The notes under the pieces were generated by a model. It was not told where the DNA came from and searched no databases. It worked only from the letters and a program-made list of their open reading frames with translations. Positions 26,563 to 35,859 of a DNA stretch of 64,000 nucleotides are shown piece by piece; the first letter of the stretch is position 1, and each line of letters begins with the position of its first letter. Source of the DNA: JBHJGS01 sp050331575 (GTDB lineage Bacteria; Pseudomonadota; Alphaproteobacteria; Sphingomonadales; Rhodothalassiaceae); NCBI GenBank assembly GCA_050331575.1, contig JBHJGS010000012.1:7832-71831 (forward strand), written 5' to 3'. A program made the position numbers and the translations under genes.

Positions 26563-28542
26563 ATGATCAGGGTATTGATGTTTCTCTTGGCCGCCTTTCT
26601 GTCGGGGGGTGTGGCGGCGCAAGACGGCCATGTGCTGAATTTCCGTGATGCCGAATTGCCGGTGTTCATCGAAGATGTCGCCATGCTCACCGGCCGGACC
26701 TTCATCATTGACCCGCAGGTGCGCGGCAAAGTGACTGTGATTTCTCAGACCCCGCTGGACCGGGACGAGATTTTCGACGTGATGCAGGCGGTTTTGCAGG
26801 TCAACGGCTTTACCGCCTTGCCGACGGCCGGCGGTGTCTACAAGGTCGTGCCGTTGACCCAGGCCGCCGGCAGCGCGCCCTTGCAAACCGGCACCGCGGG
26901 CCAGGAGGATATGGTCGTAGCGGTGTTTCAACTGAGCTTCATCGACGAGGGCACGGCGGATCGCATGCTGCGCCCGCTGGTGTCCGCCGGCGGCCAATTG
27001 ATTACCAATCGCGGCACGGAATATCTCATCGCCGTCGACCGGGTGGACAATATCGAGCGCATGCGTCGGCTGCTCAGCCAGATCGACAAGGATCAAGCCG
27101 AGGTCTTGCCGGTCAAGCTGGAGAATTTGCCCGCCGAGGAGGCCGCAGAGTTGATCACGCGCATCGCCGGCCGGCCGGGCCAGGAGGACGGCCGGCGCCT
27201 GACCTTCACGGCGATTCCGGTGCCGCGCAGCAATACCGTGTTGTTGAAGGGCGCCGCCGACGCGCTGCAGCGGTATGCTGCCACCTTGCGGGATCTGGAT
27301 AGCCAGGCCGCGCGCGACAGCGCCATCCAGGTTATCTCGCTGAACCATGCTGCGGCGGAAAGTCTGGCGCCAATCCTCACCCAGGTCGCCAACGAATTGA
27401 TCGCCAGCGATGCCGTGGCTGCGGCTGGCGGTGGCAGCGGCCGGGTCAGCGTCGCGGTGCATGAGCAAACCAATAGCCTGGTGGTCAATGCTCCGCCGGA
27501 GCTGCAGCGCGCCCTGCTGGACGTGGTGCGGCAGCTGGACGTCCGCCAGCCACAGGTCCTGGTCGAGGCCATCGTGGTTGAGGTTTCTGACACGGCGGCG
27601 CGCGAATTGGGTGTGCAATATGTGCTGGGAGGGGCGCAAGACAATGTGCCTTTCACGATCACCAATTTCGGTTCCACCGCGCCCAATATCCTGGCGGTCA
27701 CCGGTGCCGTGGTCGGCGATGATCAGTTGCCCGAAGACAGCGCGGTGCTGGATACCATTCAAGAAGCGGCGGTGAATTCACTGCTCGGCCTGAACGGGTT
27801 CGCCGCGGGCTTTGCCGGCATCACCGACAACGGCACCTTGTTCGGCTTCATCTTGAACGCGCTGGACCAGGATACCGACTCCAATGTATTGTCCACGCCG
27901 TCGGTGGTGACCCTGAACAATGTTCCGGCCAGCCTACTGGTCGGTCAGGAGATCCCGATCACCACCGGCGAAGCGCTGGGGACAGACAATCTGAATGCGT
28001 TTCGCACGGTCGACCGCCAGGATGTCGGCATCCAGCTGGAGGTGGTGCCGCAAATCAATGTCGGCGATGCGATCCAGCTGGAAATCCGCCAGGAAGTCTC
28101 CAGCATCATCGGGCCGGTCAGTGCGGTGTCGGAAGACCTGATCCTGTCCAAGCGCGAAATCCAGACCCAGGTTCTGGTGGATGACGGCGAAATCATCGTG
28201 CTGGGCGGGCTGATCGAAGACAATGAGCAGATCAGCCTGGACAAGGTCCCGTTGCTCGGCGACATCCCCGGTCTGGGGCGGCTTTTCCGCAGCGAGGGCC
28301 GGTCGCGCACGCGCACCAATCTGATGGTGTTTCTGCGCCCCACCATCGTGCGCGACTTGAACGATCTGCGCCGGGTCACCGGTCGGAAGTATGATTATAT
28401 CCGCGCAGAACAGATCCTGCGCAGCGGCAGCAATTCCTCCAGCCTGGACGCGCTTGTCGAGGATCTGTTGGGCGCCGGGCCTGCCGCACATACACCGCCG
28501 GATACAGCGCCGGAGCGCCCGGCCTATGAGCGACAGGATTGA
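26563..28542 (+). CDS. gspD: Type II secretion secretin GspD
   Basis: GspD forms the outer-membrane channel. After a signal peptide (MFLLAAFLSGGVAAQDG) come the N0 domain (LNFRDAELPVFIEDVAMLTG) and N1-N3 domains with SQIDKDQAEVLPVKLENLPA and HEQTNSLVVNAPPELQ. The secretin core has VLSTPSVVTLNNVPASLLVG and VLGGLIEDNEQ, ending in the KVPLLGDIPGLGRLFRSE signature. The product has 659 residues. A long C-terminal tail (from about residue 610, Ser- and Pro-rich) could be the S-domain that binds a pilotin. No gspS is annotated by homology, but a lipoprotein gene ends the operon. The ATG at 26563 opens a correct signal peptide; a longer frame overlapping gspC does not. Confidence 0.96.
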   Translation: MIRVLMFLLAAFLSGGVAAQDGHVLNFRDAELPVFIEDVAMLTGRTFIIDPQVRGKVTVISQTPLDRDEIFDVMQAVLQVNGFTALPTAGGVYKVVPLTQAAGSAPLQTGTAGQEDMVVAVFQLSFIDEGTADRMLRPLVSAGGQLITNRGTEYLIAVDRVDNIERMRRLLSQIDKDQAEVLPVKLENLPAEEAAELITRIAGRPGQEDGRRLTFTAIPVPRSNTVLLKGAADALQRYAATLRDLDSQAARDSAIQVISLNHAAAESLAPILTQVANELIASDAVAAAGGGSGRVSVAVHEQTNSLVVNAPPELQRALLDVVRQLDVRQPQVLVEAIVVEVSDTAARELGVQYVLGGAQDNVPFTITNFGSTAPNILAVTGAVVGDDQLPEDSAVLDTIQEAAVNSLLGLNGFAAGFAGITDNGTLFGFILNALDQDTDSNVLSTPSVVTLNNVPASLLVGQEIPITTGEALGTDNLNAFRTVDRQDVGIQLEVVPQINVGDAIQLEIRQEVSSIIGPVSAVSEDLILSKREIQTQVLVDDGEIIVLGGLIEDNEQISLDKVPLLGDIPGLGRLFRSEGRSRTRTNLMVFLRPTIVRDLNDLRRVTGRKYDYIRAEQILRSGSNSSSLDALVEDLLGAGPAAHTPPDTAPERPAYERQD

Positions 28543-28545
28543 GCC

Positions 28546-30117
28546 ATGGCCGCGCGGGCGCCGACAGTGATCAGTTACGGCTTTGCCAAGGAACGCGGCG
28601 TGGTCGTTCTGCCCAAACCAGACGCCGAACCAGAAACCAGCCCAGAAACCGGCCCAGAAACCGGCCCAGAAACCAAACCAGAACCCGCACCAGAGACCGA
28701 GCCGGGGTCTGTGCGCATCGGTCTGCGCCAGGGTGCCTCGGCCAGCGCGCTGATCGAGGTGCGCCGGGCGCTGGGCCGGCGGTTCACCGTTGAACCCCTA
28801 AGCCCGGCGGCGTTTGACGAGTGTTTGTCGCAGGCCTATGCGGTGGACCGGCTGGAGGCCGCCGAACTGGAGCAGGGACTTCAGGAGGGCGATGACCTGA
28901 CCAGCCTGATTGAAGGCATTCCCCAGACCGCGGACCTTCTGGACGCGGAGGACGATGCCCCGATCATCCGGCTGATCAACGGCATCATCGCCGAGGCGAT
29001 CCGGGCCGAAGCCTCCGATATTCATGTGGAGCCCTATGAGGGGCGTCTGTCCGTGCGGCTGCGCATCGATGGTGTGCTGACGGAGGTCGCCGATCTCTCC
29101 GCGCGGCTGAGCTCCGTGATCATTTCGCGGTTGAAGGTGATGGCTCGGCTCGACATCGCGGAGAAGCGGGTGCCCCAGGACGGCCGCATGTCGCTGAGCT
29201 TGGGCGGTCGCAGCCTTGATGTGCGCGTCTCCACGCTGCCGTCGCGTCATGGCGAACGGGTTGTGCTGCGGCTTTTGGACAAGGGTCAGGCGCGGCTGGA
29301 TCTCGATCACTTGGGCATGCCGGCCGATACCTTGCAGCGGCTGAAGGCGGCCTTGTCGCGTCCCAACGGCATCTTGCTGGTGACCGGGCCAACCGGCTCA
29401 GGCAAGACCACCACCTTATATGCCGGGCTGACACTGCTAAACGACCAATCGCGCAACATCCTGACGGTGGAGGACCCGATCGAATATGGCCTGGAGGGCA
29501 TCGGCCAGACTCAGGTGAATGCTAAGGTCGGGATGAGCTTTGCGGCCGGCCTGCGGGCGATTCTACGCCAAGATCCTGATATCGTCATGGTCGGCGAGAT
29601 CCGTGACCTGGAGACGGTCCAGATCGCGGTGCAGGCGGCGTTGACCGGCCATCTGGTCTTGTCCACCGTTCATACCAATTCCGCCGCCGCCGCAATCACG
29701 CGGTTGCGCGACATGGGGGTGGAGCCTTTCCTGTTGTCGTCGACCGTGAAAGCGATTTTGGCGCAGCGCCTGGTGCGCCGGCTGTGCCCGGCCTGCAAGC
29801 GCACCGCCCCGCCGACGCCGGCCGAGGCGGCTTATTTCACCGGCCGCGTCGCGGTGCCGGAGCATCTGTGCCACCCGGTCGGGTGTGAGCGGTGTAACCG
29901 CACCGGCTTTGTCGGCCGCTTGGGGCTGTATGAGTTGATCAGTGTCGATGCCGACGTTCGCGCGATGATTCATGCCGAGGCCGACGAGGACGCGCTGGCC
30001 GCCCGCGGCCTTCGTGATGCCGACAGCTTGTTGGACAGTGGCCTGCGCCGCGTCGCTGAGGGCGCCACCGCGCTGGAAGAAGTGCTGCGCGTCGCCGTGG
30101 CACCCGCGCAGGGGTAG
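28546..30117 (+). CDS. gspE: Type II secretion ATPase GspE
   Basis: GspE is the cytoplasmic hexameric ATPase that drives pseudopilus assembly. It has an N-terminal domain, then Walker A VTGPTGSGKTTTLYAGL, the Asp box TVEDPIEYGLEGIGQTQVN, Walker B DPDIVMVGEIRD and the His box TGHLVLSTVHTNSAAAA. A zinc-binding CxxC pair is present as RLCPACKRT and VGCERCNRTG. The 523-residue product carries an unusual Pro/Glu/Thr repeat insert (residues 28-50) encoded by 12-base repeats. ATG at 28546 follows the gspD stop by 3 bases. Confidence 0.97.
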   Translation: MAARAPTVISYGFAKERGVVVLPKPDAEPETSPETGPETGPETKPEPAPETEPGSVRIGLRQGASASALIEVRRALGRRFTVEPLSPAAFDECLSQAYAVDRLEAAELEQGLQEGDDLTSLIEGIPQTADLLDAEDDAPIIRLINGIIAEAIRAEASDIHVEPYEGRLSVRLRIDGVLTEVADLSARLSSVIISRLKVMARLDIAEKRVPQDGRMSLSLGGRSLDVRVSTLPSRHGERVVLRLLDKGQARLDLDHLGMPADTLQRLKAALSRPNGILLVTGPTGSGKTTTLYAGLTLLNDQSRNILTVEDPIEYGLEGIGQTQVNAKVGMSFAAGLRAILRQDPDIVMVGEIRDLETVQIAVQAALTGHLVLSTVHTNSAAAAITRLRDMGVEPFLLSSTVKAILAQRLVRRLCPACKRTAPPTPAEAAYFTGRVAVPEHLCHPVGCERCNRTGFVGRLGLYELISVDADVRAMIHAEADEDALAARGLRDADSLLDSGLRRVAEGATALEEVLRVAVAPAQG

Positions 30118-30121
30118 CGCA

Positions 30122-31351
30122 ATGGCCGCGTATGACTATGAGGCGTTGGATCCGCGCGGCCGCACCCGCCGCGGCGTGATCTCAGCGGACAGCGCCCGGG
30201 CGGCCCGGCAGGAGCTGAAACGCCAGCAGCTGATCCCGGTGCGTCTGGATACCGCCAGCGAACAGCGCGACGCCCCGGCGGCCGGCTGGCAGCGCCGCCT
30301 GCGCCCGGCCGCTGCGGTCTTGACTAAGGATCTGTCCCTGGTGACGCGTCAGCTGGCCACGCTGGTGGGGGCGTCCGCGCCAGTGGAGGAGGCGCTGAAC
30401 ACGATCGCGCTGCAGAGCGACAAGCCGGCGGTGCGCAAAACGCTTTTGTCGGTGCGCGCCGGCGTGATGGAGGGCCGCGGCTTGGCCGAGGCGCTGGCCG
30501 GATATCCGCGCAGTTTTCCGCCGCTCTACCGTTCCCTGGTTGCGGCCGGTGAAAGCACCGGCAGCCTGGGTGCGGTGCTGGAGCGCCTGGCCGACTATCT
30601 GGAGAAAAGCCGAGCGATGCGCACCAAGGTGACCAGCGCGCTGATCTATCCGGCATTTCTAGCCATCACGGCGGTGGCAGTGATCGTCATCTTGATGACC
30701 TTCGTGGTGCCCAAGGTGGTCGAGCAATTCGACAGCTTAGGACAGGATTTGCCGCTGCTGACCCGTATCATGATCGGGATCTCCGACGTCTTGCAGAGCT
30801 ATGGTCTGATCATGGCGGTGATGATCGTGGCGGCGATTGCGGCGGCAGCGCGGGCTTATACGCTGCCCAGGGTCCGCCTGGCGGTGGACCGGGCGGTGCT
30901 GTCCGTGCCATTTGTCGGTCGCCTCATGCGCGAGATGCTGGCAGCACGGCTGGCGCGCACCTTGTCGACGCTCTTGGCCAGCGGCGCGCCGGTTGTCGAC
31001 GGCCTAGCCGCTGCGCGCAAGACGGTGCACAATGCGGTGCTGTCCGACGCGCTGGCGGAGGTGATCGGACAGGTGCGTGAGGGCACGGGGCTGAGCCAGG
31101 CGCTTCGGCGTGCCGGAGCGTTTCCGCCGATGATCGTCTATATGACCGCAATGGGCGAACGCTCCGGCCGGCTGGACGAGATGCTGGACAAGGCAGCGGT
31201 GCATCTGGAACAGGAGTTCGAAGCGGTGACCGCAGCCGTACTAGGGCTGTTGGAGCCATTGATCATCATCGTGATGGGCGCCCTGGTCGCCCTCATCGTG
31301 TTGTCGATCTTGCTGCCAATTCTGCAATTGAACACCTTGACCTTGGGATAA
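30122..31351 (+). CDS. gspF: Type II secretion inner-membrane platform protein GspF
   Basis: GspF is the polytopic platform protein that links the ATPase to pseudopilin assembly. The two T2SSF domains are visible: LVTRQLATLVGASAPVEEAL with FPPLYRSLVAAGESTG, and LARTLSTLLASGAPVVDGL with FPPMIVYMTAMGERSG. Three membrane helices follow the usual layout, the last ending in LLEPLIIIVMGALVALIVLS. Product length is 409 residues. The start at 30122 is 4 bases after the gspE stop, so translation is probably coupled. Confidence 0.96.
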   Translation: MAAYDYEALDPRGRTRRGVISADSARAARQELKRQQLIPVRLDTASEQRDAPAAGWQRRLRPAAAVLTKDLSLVTRQLATLVGASAPVEEALNTIALQSDKPAVRKTLLSVRAGVMEGRGLAEALAGYPRSFPPLYRSLVAAGESTGSLGAVLERLADYLEKSRAMRTKVTSALIYPAFLAITAVAVIVILMTFVVPKVVEQFDSLGQDLPLLTRIMIGISDVLQSYGLIMAVMIVAAIAAAARAYTLPRVRLAVDRAVLSVPFVGRLMREMLAARLARTLSTLLASGAPVVDGLAAARKTVHNAVLSDALAEVIGQVREGTGLSQALRRAGAFPPMIVYMTAMGERSGRLDEMLDKAAVHLEQEFEAVTAAVLGLLEPLIIIVMGALVALIVLSILLPILQLNTLTLG

Positions 31352-31367
31352 GGGGAAGAGAGTAGCG

Positions 31368-31820
31368 ATGCGTTATACCCGCCAAACCGCGTCAAAACGG
31401 CCGCGACAGGCCGGTTTCACCCTGGTGGAACTGATGGTGGTGCTGGTCATCATTGGGTTATTGGCCACGGTGGTGGTGGTCAATGTGCTGCCCAGTCAGG
31501 ACCGCGCGATGGTGGAGAAGGTGCGTGCCGATATCCGCACGCTGGAACAGGCCATCGAGCTGTATCGGCTGGACAATCTGACCTATCCCTCTGTCGATCA
31601 GGGCCTGGAGGCACTGGTGTCGGCGCCGGGCTCGCTGAACCGACCGGAGCGATACCGCGCCGGCGGTTACATCAAGCGTTTGCCGGAGGATCCTTGGGGC
31701 AATCCCTATCAATATCTGTATCCCGGCGAGCATGGCACGTTCGACATCTACTCGCTGGGCGCGGATGGGCGCCTGGGCGGGGAGGACCTGAACCGTGACC
31801 TGGGCAATTGGGAAAGCTAG
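31368..31820 (+). CDS. gspG: Major pseudopilin GspG
   Basis: GspG is the main subunit of the periplasmic pseudopilus. The prepilin peptidase site AG^FTLVELMVVLVIIGLLAT is near residue 16, with the Glu at +5. After the hydrophobic helix the mature part has the calcium-loop signature YSLGADGRLGGEDLNRDLGN. The product has 150 residues. The ribosome site is AGGGGAAGAGAG. The stop overlaps gspH by 26 bases. Confidence 0.97.
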   Translation: MRYTRQTASKRPRQAGFTLVELMVVLVIIGLLATVVVVNVLPSQDRAMVEKVRADIRTLEQAIELYRLDNLTYPSVDQGLEALVSAPGSLNRPERYRAGGYIKRLPEDPWGNPYQYLYPGEHGTFDIYSLGADGRLGGEDLNRDLGNWES

Positions 31821-32289
31821 ACGCGCCGGTTTTACGCTGGTTGAGCTGATGCTCGTGCTTCTGGTCATGGGGCTGGGCGCCACTGCGGTGGCGCTGAGCC
31901 TGCAGCCCCGCCAGGACAGTCTGCCGCGCGAGGCGGCGCGCTTTGCCCTGGCCGTGCGCCGGGCAAGCGAAGAAGCAATGCTGTCCGGCAATACGCTGGG
32001 GCTGGTGATCGATGCGGCGGGCTACGAGTTCGTGCGTCACAGCGCCGGCACTTGGCGGACGGTGCGCGAGCCGGCGTTGCAAGGCCGCGATTGGCATCCC
32101 GCGACCTACGCCTTGTTGCAGGACGAGACCGGCGCTGATCAACCGCCGACCGCCAGCGTGCCGCGGATCCGCTTTGGGCCGCTGGGCGAGGCCACGCCCT
32201 TTCGCTTGACCCTGACGCGGGGCAGCCGGCAGGTCGGTGTCACCAGTGATGCCCTGGCACAGGCGGAGATCGCCAATGACGATCGCTAA
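31795..32289 (+). CDS. gspH: Minor pseudopilin GspH
   Basis: GspH is a minor pseudopilin in the tip complex or along the pseudopilus. The processing motif RAG^FTLVELMLVLLVMGLG is followed by a body typical of GspH with GLVIDAAGYEFVRHSAGTW and PRIRFGPLGEATPF. The start is a GTG at 31795 inside the end of gspG (26-base overlap). Product length is 164 residues. The next gene overlaps by 14 bases. Confidence 0.93.
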   Translation: MTWAIGKARRAGFTLVELMLVLLVMGLGATAVALSLQPRQDSLPREAARFALAVRRASEEAMLSGNTLGLVIDAAGYEFVRHSAGTWRTVREPALQGRDWHPATYALLQDETGADQPPTASVPRIRFGPLGEATPFRLTLTRGSRQVGVTSDALAQAEIANDDR

Positions 32290-32653
32290 CCGCTCGCTCG
32301 GCCACGGCGGCTTCACGCTGGTTGAGGTGCTGGTGGCCTTGTTCTTGTTCGCCTTGGCCAGTGCCGCGCTGGTCACCGCACAGACCCAGCAGGCGCGCAC
32401 GGCGGCAGGACTGGAAATGCGCTATTTCGCGCAGGTCGTGGCAGAAAACGAATTGCTGCGCGCGACCGCGGGACCGGTGCCAGAGCGCGGTATTGCCCGT
32501 GGCGAAACCGACATGGCGGCCTACCGCTTTGCATGGGCACGCGCCGTTGCCGACACACCGCTGCCAGGGGTGCTGCGGGTTGATATCAGCGTCACCGTGG
32601 CCGGCGATGACCAGCCTGTGGCGGCGATCACCGGCTTGAGGCGGGCGCAATGA
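32276..32653 (+). CDS. gspI: Minor pseudopilin GspI
   Basis: GspI starts the pseudopilus tip complex with GspJ and GspK. The N-terminus has GG^FTLVEVLVALFLFALASA, and a family-like segment MRYFAQVVAENELLRA follows. Product length is 125 residues. I start at the ATG at 32276, which overlaps gspH by 14 bases and puts the leader at a normal 11 residues; a longer in-frame start would give an atypical leader. Confidence 0.92.
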   Translation: MTIANRSLGHGGFTLVEVLVALFLFALASAALVTAQTQQARTAAGLEMRYFAQVVAENELLRATAGPVPERGIARGETDMAAYRFAWARAVADTPLPGVLRVDISVTVAGDDQPVAAITGLRRAQ

Positions 32654-33249
32654 CCCGCGGCTTCACGCTGGTGGAAATGCTGGTGGCGCTCACCGTGTTT
32701 GCCATCCTGGCCGCCGCGGGCGTCGGCGTGCTGCAAGGGGCTGTCAGCGCGCAAGATCGCATCGAAGCCGCTGACGACCGGCTGCGCCGCCTGCAGATCG
32801 CGCATGCCCTGATCCGCTCGGACCTGGCGCAGATCAGCCTGCGCCGGCGGCGGATAGAGGATGGCCGTCTGTCGCCCTATGCCATGGAAGCGGGCCGGTC
32901 GTTCGGACCGCTATTGCGGCTTGTGCGCAACGGCTGGGACAATCCGGGTCTGCTGGAGCCGCGCGGCACCTTGCAGGCGGTGGAGTATGTGCTGCGGGAC
33001 GGCCAGTTGATCCGCCGCGCCTGGGCGCGGGTTGACGCCGCCCCCGGCACGCCGGTGCGCGAACGCGTGCTGCTGGACGGTGTGCGCGATGTGCAGATCA
33101 GTTTCCTGGTCAATGACCGCTGGGTCGATTTCGTGACGGTCATCACGGCGGGCCGGCCGCGGCTGCCGGAGCTGGTCCGATTGCGCCTGGAGCTGGAGGG
33201 CTATGGCGAGATGGAACAGCTGTTCGCCACGCCGGGGACGCTGTCATGA
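32650..33249 (+). CDS. gspJ: Minor pseudopilin GspJ
   Basis: GspJ is part of the tip complex with GspI and GspK. The leader is very short (MTRG^FTLVEMLVALTVFAIL). The body has LRRLQIAHALIRSDLAQ and PLLRLVRNGWDNPG, both typical of GspJ. Product length is 199 residues. It overlaps gspI and gspK by 4 bases each (ATGA), so the minor pseudopilins are translationally coupled. Confidence 0.94.
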   Translation: MTRGFTLVEMLVALTVFAILAAAGVGVLQGAVSAQDRIEAADDRLRRLQIAHALIRSDLAQISLRRRRIEDGRLSPYAMEAGRSFGPLLRLVRNGWDNPGLLEPRGTLQAVEYVLRDGQLIRRAWARVDAAPGTPVRERVLLDGVRDVQISFLVNDRWVDFVTVITAGRPRLPELVRLRLELEGYGEMEQLFATPGTLS

Positions 33250-34199
33250 ACCAGCGTGGTACGATCCTGCTCAGCGTTATGGTGATGGTCACCGCCTTGT
33301 CGCTGATTGCTGTGGAGGCGACCGACACGGTGCGTTTCGGCATTCGGCGGGCGGCCAATCTGCGCACGGTAGAGCAGGCGCACTGGTACGCCTTGGGCAC
33401 CGAGGCGCTGGCGCGCGCGGCCCTTGAGATCGAGTTTCAACGCAGCCCAGCCCGCACCACGGCTCAGGCTGTGTGGCGCCGCGGCCCCCAGCGCCTGCCG
33501 ATCCAGAACGGATTCCTGCGTGGCGAGCTTCAGGACAATAGCAATTGCTTCAACGTGAATGCGCTGGTGCAACCGGGCGACGAGGGGCTTGAGAAACGTC
33601 CGGCCCTGCGGGAGGAGTTCGTGCGCGTGCTGAGTTTGCTGCGGATCCCGGCGCGTGACCGGCAGTTCCTCGTCGATGGTCTGATCGACTGGTTGGACAG
33701 CGACACCCGGCCGGAGGCCAGCGGTGCCGAAGACGGGTTCTATATCGGCCAACGTCCGCCCTATCGCACCGCCAACGGGCCGATTGTGGATTTAAGCGAA
33801 CTGGCCGGTATTCGCGGCTGGACCCCGGCGCTATTCGCCCAGTTGCGTCCGCTGCTGTGCGCCCATCCAACGCATGAGCCGGCGGTGTTGAATATCAATC
33901 TGCTCAGCGAGGAGCGGGCGGTCTTGTTGGCCGCGATCTTGGAGGATGAAGAGGCCTTGCAGGTGCTGATCGATGTTCTGGCCGGCCGGCGCGACAGCGG
34001 CATCGATCTGGAAAGCTTCTGGGAGCGGTTTCCGGACGCGACCGACGCCATGCGCGCGCGGGTGGATGAGCGCAGCCGGTATATCCGCCTGACCAGCCGG
34101 GTTGACTATGACCAGACCTCCCTGATCTACCAGGCGCAGTTCGAACAGGGTTTGGACGGCGAGATCAGGCTATGGTCGCGCCGCTTCGGAGCGCGCTGA
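33246..34199 (+). CDS. gspK: Minor pseudopilin GspK
   Basis: GspK is the large minor pseudopilin that caps the tip complex. The N-terminus MNQRG^TILLSVMVMVTALSLI lacks the Phe of other pseudopilins, as is normal in GspK. The large globular part includes FNVNALVQPGDEGL, LVDGLIDWLDSDTRPEASGAE and VDLSELAGIRGWTP, which match the GspK domains. Product length is 317 residues. Its TGA overlaps the gspL ATG by one base. Confidence 0.95.
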   Translation: MNQRGTILLSVMVMVTALSLIAVEATDTVRFGIRRAANLRTVEQAHWYALGTEALARAALEIEFQRSPARTTAQAVWRRGPQRLPIQNGFLRGELQDNSNCFNVNALVQPGDEGLEKRPALREEFVRVLSLLRIPARDRQFLVDGLIDWLDSDTRPEASGAEDGFYIGQRPPYRTANGPIVDLSELAGIRGWTPALFAQLRPLLCAHPTHEPAVLNINLLSEERAVLLAAILEDEEALQVLIDVLAGRRDSGIDLESFWERFPDATDAMRARVDERSRYIRLTSRVDYDQTSLIYQAQFEQGLDGEIRLWSRRFGAR

Positions 34200-35383
34200 T
34201 GGCAGAGCCGCTGGCGATCTACTGGCCGCACGACCCGGATGGCCCGCTGATCTGGGCGGCCGGGGATGGGCGCTGCGGCACGGCATACAGCCTTGCGGAG
34301 CTTCCGCCGGCAGCGGCGGTGCGCGTGCTGATTCCCGGGGAATGGGTGCTGGTGCGGCGTTTGACTTTGCCCGTGCCAAGCCCCGCCAAGGCCCGCAAGG
34401 CCTTGGCCTATCTGCTGGAAGATGAATTGGCGAGCGAAGACCGCGCCTTGCATCTGGCCTATGGCACGGCCCTGTCTGGCCAGGAACGGCTGACCGCCGC
34501 GGTCGAGCAAGCGCTGGTTCACCCGATCTATCAGCAGATCAGCGCTGCCGGTCGGGAACTGCAATGGCTGGGCCCGGACTTTTTGGTTCCCAGTGTTGGC
34601 CCTGGCCAGGTCGAGGTGTTTGACTTGGGCGAACGCTGGGTCGTGGCCGGCGGCCATGATGGCGGCTTTGCCCTGGACCGGGATCTGGCCGCCCAGGCGC
34701 TGCCGGATTGGCTGGCCGAACAAGCCGGGGTGGAGCAGCTTGTCTGGCACGGCACGCCGCCGGGCGTCAGCCTGCCTGGCTCGATCCAGGTCGTGCCGGC
34801 CGAGCCGGCCGATCCGACAACATTGGCCGGCGGCCTGGCGGCGCGGCCGTCGCTTCCCTCTTTGACCTTGCTGCAGGGGCCGCTGAAGCCGCGCCGCCGG
34901 CTTGCCGTGGATCCGGCGCGTTGGCGCGTTGCGGCGGCGCTTTTGGCAGGAGTGCTCGGCGTCCAGGCGCTTGGCATGTTTGCCGAGGCCCGCCAGATGG
35001 ACCGCGCGGCCGGTCGATTGCAGGAGCGTGCCGGCGCTCTGGTTCAGGACCGCTTCCCGGATATGGGCCGGCTGGTCAATCCTCGCGTGCAGTTGCGCAA
35101 CCGGCTGGCCGAGATGGGCGGTCCCGGCGCGCTGCATGGCGGGTTTCTGCCGCTGCTGACGCTGGTCAACCGGACGGTCGAGGCGATGCCCGAGGCCCAG
35201 GTTCAGGCGCTGCGCTATGACCGTCGCTCCGGCCGCATGGCGCTGAGCGTCCAATTGCCCGGCTTCGGCGCGATCGAGAGCTTCCGCCAGCGATTGCAAC
35301 AAGCCGGTGCGCAAGTTGAGGACGGCGCGGCGCGGCAAAGCGGCGATGGTGTCTTGGGGGAGTTTGAATTGTGGCAGCCGTGA
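34199..35383 (+). CDS. gspL: Type II secretion protein GspL
   Basis: GspL is a single-span inner-membrane protein that docks GspE. The cytoplasmic actin-like part has VLIPGEWVLVRRLTLPVPSP and KARKALAYLLEDELASE, typical of the family. The membrane helix (VAAALLAGVLGVQALGMF, about residues 245-262) is followed by a periplasmic ferredoxin-like part. Product length is 394 residues. I chose the ATG at 34199, which overlaps the gspK stop as TGATG; an in-frame ATG 27 bases upstream lies inside gspK. Confidence 0.92.
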   Translation: MAEPLAIYWPHDPDGPLIWAAGDGRCGTAYSLAELPPAAAVRVLIPGEWVLVRRLTLPVPSPAKARKALAYLLEDELASEDRALHLAYGTALSGQERLTAAVEQALVHPIYQQISAAGRELQWLGPDFLVPSVGPGQVEVFDLGERWVVAGGHDGGFALDRDLAAQALPDWLAEQAGVEQLVWHGTPPGVSLPGSIQVVPAEPADPTTLAGGLAARPSLPSLTLLQGPLKPRRRLAVDPARWRVAAALLAGVLGVQALGMFAEARQMDRAAGRLQERAGALVQDRFPDMGRLVNPRVQLRNRLAEMGGPGALHGGFLPLLTLVNRTVEAMPEAQVQALRYDRRSGRMALSVQLPGFGAIESFRQRLQQAGAQVEDGAARQSGDGVLGEFELWQP

Positions 35384-35859
35384 CCGACTGGTGGCAGGGC
35401 CTGACCGCCCGGGAACGCCTGCTGATCGCCATGATGGTCGCAACCATGCTGGCCGTCGCGATCTATTTCGGCGTGTATCGACCGCTGACGGGCTATCACG
35501 CCCAAGCGGTCCGGGCCTATGCCGCGGCCCAAGACATGGCTCAAGAGGTGGCGATCGGGCTGGCCCGTGCCGACCAATTGGAACAGCAGGCCGAACGCCG
35601 GCCTGCTGTGCGGGAATCCGTCCGGGTTGCGGCCGGCCAGACCGCGCGGGCACTGGGCCTCACCATCAGCCGCCTGCAGCCGGGCCAGGACGGCCGGGTG
35701 ACCTTGTGGCTTGATGAGGTGGCCGCGCCGCTGCTGTTTCAGTGGTTAGCAGAGCTTGAGACCGCCCATGGCGTGGTCGTCGCACGCGCCTCGGTGACAC
35801 CGGGGCGCGGCCAAAGCACCGTCAATGCCCAAATTGAGTTGATGGGGGTCGGGGCATGA
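35371..35859 (+). CDS. gspM: Type II secretion protein GspM
   Basis: GspM is a small bitopic partner of GspL. The 162-residue product has the classic start DWWQGLTARERLLIAMM with one membrane helix, then a periplasmic coiled segment and the ferredoxin-like end WLAELETAHGVVVARASVTP. The GTG start at 35371 lies 13 bases inside gspL, with GGGGGAG upstream. Confidence 0.92.
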   Translation: MAAVTDWWQGLTARERLLIAMMVATMLAVAIYFGVYRPLTGYHAQAVRAYAAAQDMAQEVAIGLARADQLEQQAERRPAVRESVRVAAGQTARALGLTISRLQPGQDGRVTLWLDEVAAPLLFQWLAELETAHGVVVARASVTPGRGQSTVNAQIELMGVGA

